Origin: G016756615 sp035556195
GTDB taxonomy: Bacteria; Pseudomonadota; Alphaproteobacteria; Rhizobiales; Rhizobiaceae
Reading direction: 5' to 3'
NCBI GenBank assembly: GCA_035556195.1
Contig: DATMFK010000043.1
Span: 1-64,000, forward strand
Length of the DNA stretch: 64,000 nucleotides
Part shown: one piece after another, positions 33,659 to 42,511 of the stretch
How the letters are laid out: the number at the start of each line of letters is the position of its first letter
Numbering within the stretch: position 1 is the first letter of the stretch
Made by a program: the position numbers and the translations under genes
The notes under the pieces: generated by a model
Databases searched by the model: none
Told to the model about the DNA's origin: nothing
The model's input: only the letters and a program-made list of their open reading frames with translations

Positions 33659-35338
33659 ATGACCAAGACGCCAGATATTCTCCGCATCGCTGTCGCCCAG
33701 TTGAACCCGATCGTCGGCGACATAGACGGCAATCTCGCCAAGGCGCGCGCGGCGCGGGCCGACGCGGCGCGACAAGGCGCGGATCTCGTGCTTTACACCG
33801 AGCTGTTCATCACGGGCTATCCGCCTGAGGACCTCGTGCTGAAGCCCGCATTCCTTGCGGCGTGCGAGAAGGCGGCCGAGGCGTTTGCCCGGGATACCGC
33901 CGACGGCGGCCCCGGCGTGATCATCGGCACGCCGCTCAAGCGCAAGAGCGGAGTCCACAATTCGATCATCGTCGCCGACGGCGGCAAAGTGCTTGCCGAA
34001 CGCTTCAAAGTCGATCTGCCGAATTACGGGGAGTTCGACGAGAAGCGCGTTTTCGTGGCCGGCCCGGACATGCCGGGACCGGTCAATTTCCGTGGCGTCC
34101 GGATTGGCATACCGATCTGCGAAGACATCTGGGGCGATTTGGGCGTCTGCGAGACGCTTGCCGAGAGCGGCGCCGAGATCCTCCTCGTTCCAAACGGCTC
34201 GCCTTACTATCGCGGAAAGGTCGATGTGCGCCACCAGGTGGTGATCCGCCAGGTGATCGAGAGCGGTCTTCCCGTCGTTTTCGCCAACCAGCTCGGCGGC
34301 CAGGACGAGCTGGTCTTCGATGGGGCCTCCTTCGCAATCGGCGCCGACAAATCGCTCGCCTTTCAGATGAGCCAGTTCGAGGAAGCGCTGGTCGTCACGA
34401 CCTGGAAGAGGGGAGATGACGGAAGCTGGGCCTGCGTCGATGGACCGATGTCGCCGATTCCGGAAAAGGAAGAGGCCGACTACCGCGCCTGCATGCTCGG
34501 CCTGCGCGACTACGTCAACAAGAACGGCTTCAAGGATGTCGTGATCGGCATGTCGGGCGGCATCGATTCCGCGCTCTGTGCCGCGCTTGCGGTCGATGCC
34601 CTGGGCGAGGATCGGTTGCGGGCGGTTATGATGCCCTATCGCTACACGTCCAGCGAGTCCTTGAAGGACGCGGAGGATTGCGCGCGTGCGCTCGGTTGCC
34701 GCTACGACGTGGTGCCGATCTTCGAGCCAGTGGAAGGCTTCTCCCACGCGTTGACGCAACTCTTCGAGGGCACGTCCGAGGGCATCACCGAGGAAAATCT
34801 GCAGAGCCGCGCACGCGGCACGATCCTCATGGCGATCTCCAACAAATTCGGCTCGATGGTCGTGACGACCGGTAACAAGAGCGAGATGTCGGTCGGCTAC
34901 GCGACCCTCTATGGCGACATGAATGGCGGCTTCAACCCTATCAAGGACCTCTACAAGATGCAGGTCTACGCGCTGGCGCGCTGGCGCAACGACACTGTTC
35001 CGCCTGGGGCCCTGGGGCCGTTGGGCGAGGTGATCCCCCGGAATATCATCGACAAGGCGCCGTCGGCGGAACTGCACCCCGGACAGACGGACCAGGATTC
35101 GTTGCCGCCTTACCCGGTGCTCGACGATATCCTTGAGTGCCTTGTCGAGCATGAAATGAGTGTCGGGGAAATCGTCCAGCGCGGCCACGACAGGGCGACC
35201 GTGACCCGGGTCGAGCATCTGCTCTATGTCGCCGAGTACAAGCGCCGGCAGGCCGCGCCGGGCGTCAAGATCACCAGGAAGAACTTCGGTCGGGATCGGC
35301 GGTATCCGATAACAAACCGCTTCCGCGACGGCGGTTGA
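33659..35338 (+). CDS. nadE: Glutamine-dependent NAD+ synthetase
   Basis: This 559-residue two-domain enzyme has an N-terminal nitrilase-type glutaminase (about 1-260) with the triad Glu48 (YTELF), Lys117 (ERFKVDLP) and Cys154 (IPICEDIW), and a C-terminal synthetase domain with the ATP P-loop SGGIDS at 299-304 and TTGNKSEMSVGY. It makes NAD+ from deamido-NAD+ using glutamine-derived ammonia. Two hairpins follow the stop: 35349-35364, and 35380-35396 with seven T after it, likely its terminator. Confidence 0.95.
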   Translation: MTKTPDILRIAVAQLNPIVGDIDGNLAKARAARADAARQGADLVLYTELFITGYPPEDLVLKPAFLAACEKAAEAFARDTADGGPGVIIGTPLKRKSGVHNSIIVADGGKVLAERFKVDLPNYGEFDEKRVFVAGPDMPGPVNFRGVRIGIPICEDIWGDLGVCETLAESGAEILLVPNGSPYYRGKVDVRHQVVIRQVIESGLPVVFANQLGGQDELVFDGASFAIGADKSLAFQMSQFEEALVVTTWKRGDDGSWACVDGPMSPIPEKEEADYRACMLGLRDYVNKNGFKDVVIGMSGGIDSALCAALAVDALGEDRLRAVMMPYRYTSSESLKDAEDCARALGCRYDVVPIFEPVEGFSHALTQLFEGTSEGITEENLQSRARGTILMAISNKFGSMVVTTGNKSEMSVGYATLYGDMNGGFNPIKDLYKMQVYALARWRNDTVPPGALGPLGEVIPRNIIDKAPSAELHPGQTDQDSLPPYPVLDDILECLVEHEMSVGEIVQRGHDRATVTRVEHLLYVAEYKRRQAAPGVKITRKNFGRDRRYPITNRFRDGG

Positions 35339-35379
35339 ACCCGAGTCGGCGGCCTTGCAGCCGCTATTTCGGATCATCG

Positions 35380-35403
35380 CGACGTTATGCCAGTCGTTTT
35401 TTT
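35380..35403 (+). terminator. Short terminator after nadE
   Basis: CGAC / GTCG (extendable by a G-T pair) is followed by seven T at 35397-35403. A GCGGC / GCCGC hairpin at 35349-35364 precedes it. The stem is short, so strength is uncertain. Confidence 0.5.
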
Positions 35404-35416
35404 GCGAATCTGCTTA

Positions 35417-35445
35417 TTGGCGGCGTCGCCGAACTCGTTTATAGA
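35417..35445 (+). promoter_or_regulatory. Sigma70-like promoter of the ABC exporter leader
   Basis: TTGGCG (35417-35422) and TATAGA (35440-35445) are separated by 17 bases and lie just after the nadE terminator. Each matches four of six consensus positions. Transcription would begin near 35,452, at the first hairpin of the leader. Confidence 0.4.
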
Positions 35446-35449
35446 CGGC

Positions 35450-35719
35450 GTCCCGCAATCTCCTTTTGAGGAGGGGACGAATGCCAGGATTTGACATCGC
35501 TGTACGAGGCCATTCGGCCTAGTTCCCGAGTGTTCGGTCAGGCTGTCAGCCGTTCCGAACACAGGACCATTTCACGCTAGGCTTTCGCCTGCCCCGGTCG
35601 CCACCGGGAGCTTTCCGCTGGTTCTGCCTCGCAACCGCTCCTTCCGAAGGCTCTGCCTTCACCGCGGATTTTTCAACTAACTCCATATTGGGACCGGGCG
35701 TCTGACGCCCGACAACGTC
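35450..35719 (+). promoter_or_regulatory. Highly structured leader upstream of ABC exporter
   Basis: In 270 bases I find seven tight hairpins: 35450-35478 (GTCCC/GGGAC plus CTCC/GGAG, burying the AGGAGG of a short ORF), 35507-35520, 35530-35562 (8-bp stem GTGTTCGG/CCGAACAC enclosing GGCT/AGCC), 35579-35590, 35593-35608 (CCCGGT/ACCGGG), 35648-35662 and 35698-35712 (GGGCGT/ACGCCC), the last ending seven bases before the exporter ATG. The density and the leader ORF suggest an attenuation-type control; function is inference. Confidence 0.5.
35481..35522 (+). CDS. Putative 13-residue leader peptide
   Basis: This short ORF reads MPGFDIAVRGHSA and stops at TAG. It has an ideal ribosome-binding site (AGGAGG at 35469-35474, six bases before ATG), which is much stronger than that of the exporter itself. 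The AGGAGG is paired in the hairpin 35450-35478, and the end of the ORF lies in the hairpin 35507-35520. Translation is predicted, not shown; no amino-acid codon run is evident. Confidence 0.42.
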   Translation: MPGFDIAVRGHSA

Positions 35720-37522
35720 ATGAGCCGTTTTCGTATCGATTTGCGCGGTGGCGCATTCCGAAGTGTTTTTGCTTTCACGATGCGCCATTGGCGCCGCCAG
35801 CCCGTCCGCCTGGCCGCGATTGTCGGCGCGGTCTTGCTCGCCACGACAGCCGATGTGCTGACGCCGCTCTATTCCGGGCGCCTGATCGACGCGGTCGCGT
35901 CGGGGGCCGCCAGCAATGAGGTTGCCTGGAACGCGGCCGTCTCGGCGTTCTCCATGCTGATAGCCCTTGCGTTCGGCGCCATCCTCATGCGGCATGTGGC
36001 GTTCCAGTCGGTGATCGAGCTGACGCTGAAGATGATGTCCGATATTGCGGCGGACGCTTTCTACAGGGTCCAGCGCTTTTCGACCGACTGGCATGCGAAT
36101 TCCTTCGCCGGCTCGACCGTGCGCAAGGTGACGCGCGGCATGTGGGCACTCGACCTCCTCAATGACACGCTGTTGATCGCGCTGCTTCCGTCGCTCGTCA
36201 TGCTGGTCGGCTCGACGCTGCTGCTCGGCTGGTATTGGCCGATGATGGGAGTGGTCGTGGCGGCAGGCTCGCTCATTTACATCGCGATCACGGTGTCCCT
36301 TTCACTGGCCTATGTGGCGCCGGCGGCCAGCCTGGCCAATCGCTGGGATACGCGCGTCGGTGGAGCGCTTGCCGATGCCGTGAGCTGCAATTCCGTGGTC
36401 AAGGCATTCGGAGCCGAGGAGCGGGAAGACAGCCGCCTGGCGGCCATCATCGCCAAATGGCGCGATCGAACCTGGCGGACATGGACGCGCGGCACGATCA
36501 ACGGCACGATGCAAGGCATCACCTTGCTGGGGTTGCGGCTGGCGGTGATCGGACTTGCGCTGTCTCTCTGGGGCAGGGGCCAGGCGAGTGCCGGCGACAT
36601 TGCGTTCGTGCTCACGGCCTTCTTCGTTCTGCAAGGATATCTGCGCGATGTGGGAATGCATGTCCGCAACCTTCAGAGATCGGTGAACGACATGGAAGAG
36701 TTGGCCGACATCGACGCGGAGCCGCTCGGCATCGAGGACCGGCCCGACGCCAGGCCGATCGCCATCACGGATGGACGCATCGATTTTCGGCGGGTCACCT
36801 TCCACTATGGCAGTCACGAGACGCCCCTTTACAAGGATTTTTCCGTGGCGATCGAGGCGGGCGAGCGGGTCGGGCTGGTCGGGCACTCAGGTTCCGGCAA
36901 GACGACCTTCGTGAAGCTGATCCAGCGGCTTTACGATTTGAGTGACGGTCAGATACTGATCGACGGGCAGGATATAGCGGCCGTCAGGCAGACTTCGCTC
37001 AGGCAGCAGATCGCGATCGTGCAGCAAGAGCCTATTCTGTTCCATCGTTCCTTGGCAGAGAATATCGCCTACGGCAGACCCCAGGCGACGCAGGCGGAAA
37101 TCGAGCACGCAGCTCGCCTGGCCAGCGCGCATGACTTCATCGTCCGGTTGCCGAAAGGCTATGCGACGCTGGTCGGCGAACGCGGCGTCAAGCTGTCAGG
37201 CGGCGAACGCCAGCGCGTCGCGATCGCGCGGGCGTTTCTGGCGGATGCTCCGATCCTGATCCTCGACGAGGCGACTTCCAGCCTGGATTCGGAGTCGGAG
37301 GTCCTGATCCAGCAGGCAATGGAACGACTGATGGTCGGCAGGACGACGCTCGTCATCGCGCACCGGCTCTCTACCGTCAGGGCCCTCGACCGCCTGCTTG
37401 TTTTCGATAGGGGCAGGATTGTCGAGGAGGGCGACCACGACGCGCTTATTCGGATCGAGGGCGGCATCTACCGCCGGCTGTTCGAGCGTCAGGCGCTCGA
37501 GCTGACCAAGGGGCTCGCGTGA
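35720..37522 (+). CDS. ABC exporter, permease-ATPase fusion
   Basis: This 600-residue half-transporter has a six-helix exporter domain (about 30-320) and a nucleotide-binding domain with Walker A GHSGSGKTT (388-396), Q-loop IVQQEPILF, signature LSGGERQ (near 491), Walker B ILILDEATSSLD and the H-loop IAHRLST. It works as a homodimer or heterodimer in the inner membrane, exporting a lipid, peptide or drug; the substrate is unknown. The usual ribosome-binding site is lacking directly before the ATG, where a hairpin ends seven bases upstream, so translation is probably controlled by the structured leader. Confidence 0.9.
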   Translation: MSRFRIDLRGGAFRSVFAFTMRHWRRQPVRLAAIVGAVLLATTADVLTPLYSGRLIDAVASGAASNEVAWNAAVSAFSMLIALAFGAILMRHVAFQSVIELTLKMMSDIAADAFYRVQRFSTDWHANSFAGSTVRKVTRGMWALDLLNDTLLIALLPSLVMLVGSTLLLGWYWPMMGVVVAAGSLIYIAITVSLSLAYVAPAASLANRWDTRVGGALADAVSCNSVVKAFGAEEREDSRLAAIIAKWRDRTWRTWTRGTINGTMQGITLLGLRLAVIGLALSLWGRGQASAGDIAFVLTAFFVLQGYLRDVGMHVRNLQRSVNDMEELADIDAEPLGIEDRPDARPIAITDGRIDFRRVTFHYGSHETPLYKDFSVAIEAGERVGLVGHSGSGKTTFVKLIQRLYDLSDGQILIDGQDIAAVRQTSLRQQIAIVQQEPILFHRSLAENIAYGRPQATQAEIEHAARLASAHDFIVRLPKGYATLVGERGVKLSGGERQRVAIARAFLADAPILILDEATSSLDSESEVLIQQAMERLMVGRTTLVIAHRLSTVRALDRLLVFDRGRIVEEGDHDALIRIEGGIYRRLFERQALELTKGLA

Positions 37523-37525
37523 TGA

Positions 37526-37549
37526 GGAGGCGCCCGACAGGGCGCCTCC
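37526..37549 (+). terminator. GC hairpin after ABC exporter
   Basis: This is a perfect 10-bp stem (GGAGGCGCCC / GGGCGCCTCC) with a GACA loop, three bases after the stop. The T tract is poor (ATCTCTTCT). Confidence 0.6.
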
Positions 37550-37623
37550 ATCTCTTCTGCTTACGGGGATCTGACAAGCGGTTGGCCTTGTCAACCAAGT
37601 AACCATTCGCTACGCCCAACGAC

Positions 37624-38997
37624 ATGACAGTCACCGTTCGCTTCGCCCCGTCGCCGACGGGCCACATTCACATCGGCAACGCCCGCTCGGCGCTGTTCAA
37701 TTGGCTCTTCGCTCTGAAGAACCGGGGGCGCTTCATTCAGAGGTTCGACGATACGGATGTCGAGCGCTCGACGCAGGCCTATGCCAACGCGATCCTTTAC
37801 GACCTGCACTGGTTGGGAATTTTCCCCGACACCGTCGAGTACCAGTCCAAGCGCTTCGCCATCTACGACGAAGCCGTCGAGCGGCTGAAGCAGGCGGGAC
37901 TTCTCTACGCCTGCTACGAGACGCCTGAGGAACTCGATCTCAGGCGCAAGATCCGACGGACGCGAGGCTTGCCGCCGGTCTACGGCCGTGAGGCGCTGAA
38001 GCTGACAGCGGAAGAGAAGGCTGCCTTCGAGGCCGACGGCAGGCGACCGCATTGGCGCTTCATGCTTCCCAATTTCGACCATGATCCGTTCGAGACGCGT
38101 CGTACGGACATTCATTGGCTGGACCTCATTCGCGGCGAGGAGACAGTGGATCTCGCGTCGCTTTCGGATCCGGTGCTGGTGCGCGAGGATGGGACCTATC
38201 TCTACACCTTGCCTTCCGTGGTCGACGACATCGATTTCGGTGTGACGCATGTCATACGCGGCGACGACCATGTGACCAACACCGGCGTCCAGATCGCGCT
38301 TTTCAGGGCTCTCGGCGCCGTTCCACCCGCTTTCGGGCATCACAACCTTCTGACGACGGTTTCGGAAGAGGGGTTGTCGAAGCGCACCGGCGCGCTGTCG
38401 ATCGGCAGCCTGCGGGAGTCCGGGATCGAACCGATGGCGGTGGCTTCGCTCGCCGTCCTGATCGGCACGTCCGAGAATGTGTCGGCCCATGCCAGCATGG
38501 CGGAACTCGCCGAGCATTTCGACCCGGCCCAGACCTCGAAATCGGCGGCCAAGTTCGATCCGGCGGAACTTACGGTCCTCAATCGGGCGCTTTTGCACAA
38601 GATGCCGTTCGAGGATGCGCGCGAACGGCTGGCCGCGCTCAGCATCTCCGGCGAGAAGGCCGAGAGTTTCTGGACGGCTGTTCGTGGAAATCTCGACACG
38701 CTGGCCGACGCGGCGGCATGGTGGCGGATCGTCCGGGAAGGGCCCGCCGAGACGCCGGAACTTTCCGATGACGACCGCGCCTTCCTGAACCAGGCATTCG
38801 ACATTTTGCCGGAGGAGCCGTGGGACAGGTCCACGTGGAAGGTTTGGACCGATGCGGTGCGGGAGGCGACCGGCCGAAAGGGCAAGGCCCTGTTCATGCC
38901 GATCCGCCTCGCTCTCACCGGGCTTGTTTCCGGACCGGAGCTCGCAGATTTATTGCCCCTTCTGGGTCGGGAAGGAACGTTGGCCCGACGACCCTGA
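37624..38997 (+). CDS. gltX: Glutamyl-tRNA synthetase
   Basis: This 457-residue class I aminoacyl-tRNA synthetase has HIGN at 16-19 and the KMSKS-like GLSKR at 250-254. It charges tRNA with glutamate. Alphaproteobacteria often carry two gltX copies, one of which glutamylates tRNA-Gln for the amidotransferase route; which copy this is cannot be told from the window. The start is fixed by the family N-terminus (TVTVRFAPSPTGHIH); there is no clear ribosome-binding site. Its last 83 bases overlap the convergent gene on the other strand. Confidence 0.93.
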   Translation: MTVTVRFAPSPTGHIHIGNARSALFNWLFALKNRGRFIQRFDDTDVERSTQAYANAILYDLHWLGIFPDTVEYQSKRFAIYDEAVERLKQAGLLYACYETPEELDLRRKIRRTRGLPPVYGREALKLTAEEKAAFEADGRRPHWRFMLPNFDHDPFETRRTDIHWLDLIRGEETVDLASLSDPVLVREDGTYLYTLPSVVDDIDFGVTHVIRGDDHVTNTGVQIALFRALGAVPPAFGHHNLLTTVSEEGLSKRTGALSIGSLRESGIEPMAVASLAVLIGTSENVSAHASMAELAEHFDPAQTSKSAAKFDPAELTVLNRALLHKMPFEDARERLAALSISGEKAESFWTAVRGNLDTLADAAAWWRIVREGPAETPELSDDDRAFLNQAFDILPEEPWDRSTWKVWTDAVREATGRKGKALFMPIRLALTGLVSGPELADLLPLLGREGTLARRP

Positions 38998-39943
38998 CCT
39001 TGCGCTCCCCCGGATCGTGCGGAGTGGCTTCAGGCGACGGCAGCGGGGCAGCCGTGGGTTCTCCCTTCCTTCCGGCCGGTTGCTCATAGAGCGCCGATTC
39101 GGCCGCTTTATCCGTCTGCGGCGGGGCGGCGAGGATGCCGGGTTTCTCCGCGGGTACGAGAACCTCCAGCACCGATGGCGAGGGAGCGTTCTGCCCGCCG
39201 GGAAGAACGACTTGGCCGTCTTGCGCAGGTGGGACAGTTTCGGTGCCGAGCGGGAGCGAATTGTCGGTTCTGGCGGGCGGTTGTGGATCGGGGCCCGCCA
39301 GGGGCTTTCCGCTGGGCGGATTGCCGGCGATGATGGTGAAGTTCCTCGCGGGGCTGTTCGCTCCGCTGTCCGGCTTTGGGGCAGTACCGCCCAAATTCTC
39401 CAGCACCGACGCCGGCCGCGGCTGTGTCACGACCAGCGGCGAATCGCGCTGTCCATCGTCTTGGGGCGGGATTCGCTCCTGCGCGGACCGTTGCGGTGCC
39501 TCTTCCCGACTGATCAGCCGCCGATCGCCGCAATCATTGGCGTTAAGTGCCGCCAGGATGCGAGAACGGTTCTGACGATGCCGTTCTTCCCGCGCCAGCT
39601 CGGCACGCCGGTGCTGCAGGCTTGCGAGGTTCCGCTCCATCCTCTCGATCTTGGCGTTGATCGGCGCGCAGCCGGGCCTGCCCGCATGCGCGTAGAAGCC
39701 GCAGCGCGCGTCGCGCGCCTGCCGGCGGGCAATCATGATCTGTTCGCGCTGGTCGCCCGCGGCGCGCGAGAACTTCTTGTATTCATCCGATCCTCCAGGT
39801 TCAGGAGCGGAAGCCAATTCGGCCCAAAGCTCGCCGCAGACCCGCTCGTCGGCAAGGGTCGGCGCCGGTGAGGCGCCTTCGATCAAGCCGATGGCTGCAA
39901 GCAAAAGCGCCGTTTGCGCGAATGTCCCCTGTTTGATCGGCAT
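38915..39943 (-). CDS. Exported DUF2865-like protein
   Basis: This 342-residue protein has a signal peptide (KQGTFAQTALLLAAIGL..., cut near TLADE). A helical Cys-containing region (about 33-140) resembles the N-terminal part of rhizobial DUF2865 proteins (MERNLASLQHRRAELA, SRILAALNANDCG), and a long Pro-rich, low-complexity tail follows. The C-terminal DUF2865 block that I would expect (CDGYYFPI-like) is absent, so it is a variant or shortened member. Start ATG 39943 has GAGCGGGG upstream. It converges on gltX with an 83-base coding overlap. Function unknown. Confidence 0.65.
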   Translation of the reverse strand: MPIKQGTFAQTALLLAAIGLIEGASPAPTLADERVCGELWAELASAPEPGGSDEYKKFSRAAGDQREQIMIARRQARDARCGFYAHAGRPGCAPINAKIERMERNLASLQHRRAELAREERHRQNRSRILAALNANDCGDRRLISREEAPQRSAQERIPPQDDGQRDSPLVVTQPRPASVLENLGGTAPKPDSGANSPARNFTIIAGNPPSGKPLAGPDPQPPARTDNSLPLGTETVPPAQDGQVVLPGGQNAPSPSVLEVLVPAEKPGILAAPPQTDKAAESALYEQPAGRKGEPTAAPLPSPEATPHDPGERKVRVVGPTFLPDPEGAINLRAPVRKQAR

Positions 39944-40076
39944 TTTGCCCCGCTCGAAGGCGCGGGTCGCCGGGTGCCGACCCGCCCAGGATTCCAACCG
40001 GCAAGGTCGGTGCCTCGCGAATCGCGCTTGGCACCGCACCCCTATGTGACCGTTCAGCCTTGCCGCGCGATGGAAT

Positions 40077-42398
40077 CTAGCTTCCTTCGACCAGGCTTTG
40101 CGCTTTCTGAGATGCTTCGACCACGGCAAGCGCCGTCATGTTGACGACCCCGCGCGACGTGACGGACGGCGTCAGGATATGGGCGGGCTTGTCGGTCCCG
40201 AGCAGGATCGGTCCGACATGGAGCGCATCCGTCATGCTCTTCACGGTCGTCAGCGCGATGTTGGCCGCATCGAGATTTGGAAAGACGAGCAGATTGGCCT
40301 CACCCTTGAGGGTCGAGTGCGGATAGGCGCGATGGCGTAGCGTTTCGGAGAGAGCTGCGTCGCCCTGCATCTCGCCGTCGCTCTGAAGCTCTGGAGCTAT
40401 ACGTTTCAGGATTTCCGATGCTTCGCGCATCTTCCTCGCACTCGGTGTGTCGCGAGAGCCGAAGTTCGAATGCGACAGCAGCGCAGCCTTCGGCTCGATA
40501 CCGAATCGCCTGATCTCTTCCGCGGCAAGGACCGTCATCTCGGCGATTTCGTCGGCACTCGGATCCACCGTCACATAGCTGTCCGTGAAGAAGGTGACAC
40601 CGCGTTGCCAGATCAGCATCGAGAGGGTCGACAGGTCGCGATGGCGAACCCCCGGGCGTGCCCCGACGATAAGGGTCACATTGCGCAGATGCCGCTCGAA
40701 ACGGCCCTCGAGCCCGCAAATCATCGCATCGGCATCACCCCGTCTGACCGCGATCGCGGCGATCACGCCGGTATCGGTGCGCACTTGCGTGCGGGCTGCC
40801 TCCAGCGTGACGCCCCGCCGGCCGGCGAGCTCGACGAGCAACTCGACATAGTCGCGATACCGCGGATCGTCCTCGGGATTGATGAGGCCGAAATCGACGC
40901 CGGGCCGGATCTTGAGACCGTATCGCTTCAACCGCACCTCGATGACATGGGGGCGGCCGACCAGGATCGGCTCGGCGATGCCTTCCTCCAGGACCACCTG
41001 CGCGGCGCGCAGCACGCGTTCGTCCTCGCCATCGGCATAGATGACGCGCTTCGTGCTCGCCGCTTTGGCGGCGGAGAAGACCGGCTTCATCACGAGGCCG
41101 GAGCGGAAGACGAAGCGGTTCAGCCGGTCGAGATAGGCCGGCCAGTCCTCGATCGGCCGCGTTGCAACGCCGCTTTCGCAGGCGGCCTTTGCGACGGCCG
41201 GCGCGATGCGCAGGATGAGACGCGGATCGAAGGGTGAGGGGATCAGGAAGTCGGGACCGAAGACAGGTGTTTCGGCGGTGTAGGCGCGCGCGGCCACGTC
41301 GGACGGTTCCTCGCGGGCCAGTGCCGCGATCGCCCGCACGGCCGCCATCTTCATCTCCTCGTTGATGGCGCTTGCGCCACAATCGAGCGCGCCTCGAAAG
41401 ATGTAGGGGAAGCAGAGGACGTTGTTGACCTGGTTCGGGAAGTCCGAACGGCCGGTGCAGATCATGGCGTCGGGACGAGCGGCCCGCGCCACTTCAGGCA
41501 TGATTTCCGGAACGGGATTGGCAAGCGCCATGACCAGGGGCTTTTCCGCCATGTGCTGCAGAAGTTCGGGCTTGAGCACCCCGGCGGCGGACAGCCCGAG
41601 GAAGACGTCGGCGCCGCCGATCACATCGGCGAGCGAGCGTGCGTCGGTGTCCTTGACGTAAGGGTCTTTCCATCGGTCCATCTCCTCGACGCGGCCGCGC
41701 CAGGCGACGCCGAAACGATCCGTGACCCAGATATTTTCGCGTTGCGCGCCGAGCGAAACCAGGAGGTTAAGGCAGGCAATCGCCGCGGCTCCCGCACCGG
41801 AAGTCACGATCTTGACCTTGGATATGTCCTTCCCGGCCAATTCGAGCGCGTTGAGCACGGCGGCCGCGACGATGATCGCGGTGCCATGCTGGTCGTCGTG
41901 GAAAACGGGAATGGCCATGCGCGCCTTGAGCTGCTCCTCGACCTCGAAGCATTCGGGCGCCTTGATGTCCTCGAGGTTGATGCCGCCGAATGTCGGCTCC
42001 AGCGCTGCGACGGTTTGGACCATACGATCGATCTCGGCCGCATCGATCTCTATGTCGAAGACGTCGATCCCGGCGAACTTCTTGAACAATACGGCCTTGC
42101 CCTCCATGACCGGCTTGGAGGCGAGGGGGCCGATATTGCCCAGCCCGAGCACTGCCGACCCGTTGGAGATCACCGCGACGAGATTGGCGCGAGCGGTATA
42201 GTCGGCGGCTCGGGCAGGCTCGTCGCGTATCTCGAGGCAGGGGGCGGCGACGCCGGGGGAGTAAGCCAGCGCGAGGTCGCGCTGGTTGCCGAGCGGCTTG
42301 GTGGCCTGGATCTCGAGCTTCCCGGGAGCCGGATGCTTGTGGAAGTAAAGTGCCGCCTCGTCGAGGTCGGAGCGTCGCTGCTTGGTTTCGGCGTTCAT
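40077..42398 (-). CDS. Malic enzyme with phosphotransacetylase-like domain
   Basis: This 773-residue protein has a malic enzyme part (about 15-430: LALAYSPGVAAPCLEI, SNGSAVLGLGNIGPLASKPVMEGKA in part, EDIKAPECFEVE, FHDDQHGTAI, TSGAGAAAIACL) and a C-terminal phosphate acetyl/butyryl-transferase-like domain (about 440-770). It decarboxylates malate to pyruvate with NAD(P)+; the tail is thought to be regulatory in rhizobial Dme/Tme enzymes. Cofactor preference cannot be assigned. The ATG at 42398 is chosen; a GTG four codons earlier is possible. Confidence 0.92.
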   Translation of the reverse strand: MNAETKQRRSDLDEAALYFHKHPAPGKLEIQATKPLGNQRDLALAYSPGVAAPCLEIRDEPARAADYTARANLVAVISNGSAVLGLGNIGPLASKPVMEGKAVLFKKFAGIDVFDIEIDAAEIDRMVQTVAALEPTFGGINLEDIKAPECFEVEEQLKARMAIPVFHDDQHGTAIIVAAAVLNALELAGKDISKVKIVTSGAGAAAIACLNLLVSLGAQRENIWVTDRFGVAWRGRVEEMDRWKDPYVKDTDARSLADVIGGADVFLGLSAAGVLKPELLQHMAEKPLVMALANPVPEIMPEVARAARPDAMICTGRSDFPNQVNNVLCFPYIFRGALDCGASAINEEMKMAAVRAIAALAREEPSDVAARAYTAETPVFGPDFLIPSPFDPRLILRIAPAVAKAACESGVATRPIEDWPAYLDRLNRFVFRSGLVMKPVFSAAKAASTKRVIYADGEDERVLRAAQVVLEEGIAEPILVGRPHVIEVRLKRYGLKIRPGVDFGLINPEDDPRYRDYVELLVELAGRRGVTLEAARTQVRTDTGVIAAIAVRRGDADAMICGLEGRFERHLRNVTLIVGARPGVRHRDLSTLSMLIWQRGVTFFTDSYVTVDPSADEIAEMTVLAAEEIRRFGIEPKAALLSHSNFGSRDTPSARKMREASEILKRIAPELQSDGEMQGDAALSETLRHRAYPHSTLKGEANLLVFPNLDAANIALTTVKSMTDALHVGPILLGTDKPAHILTPSVTSRGVVNMTALAVVEASQKAQSLVEGS

Positions 42399-42511
42399 TC
42401 TTGGGGCCACCCGTCCCTTTCTCGTCCCTTACGGACTGGCGCTGTCGCCAGCCTTGCGCGGCAGTGCAGTTCACATGCGATTGTGGATTTGATGCGTCGA
42501 AAGAGCTTGCC

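Noticed and set aside
33641..35377. 578-codon minus-strand frame opposite nadE
   Set aside because: nadE has all catalytic motifs; the antisense frame is a GC-rich shadow without recognisable domains.
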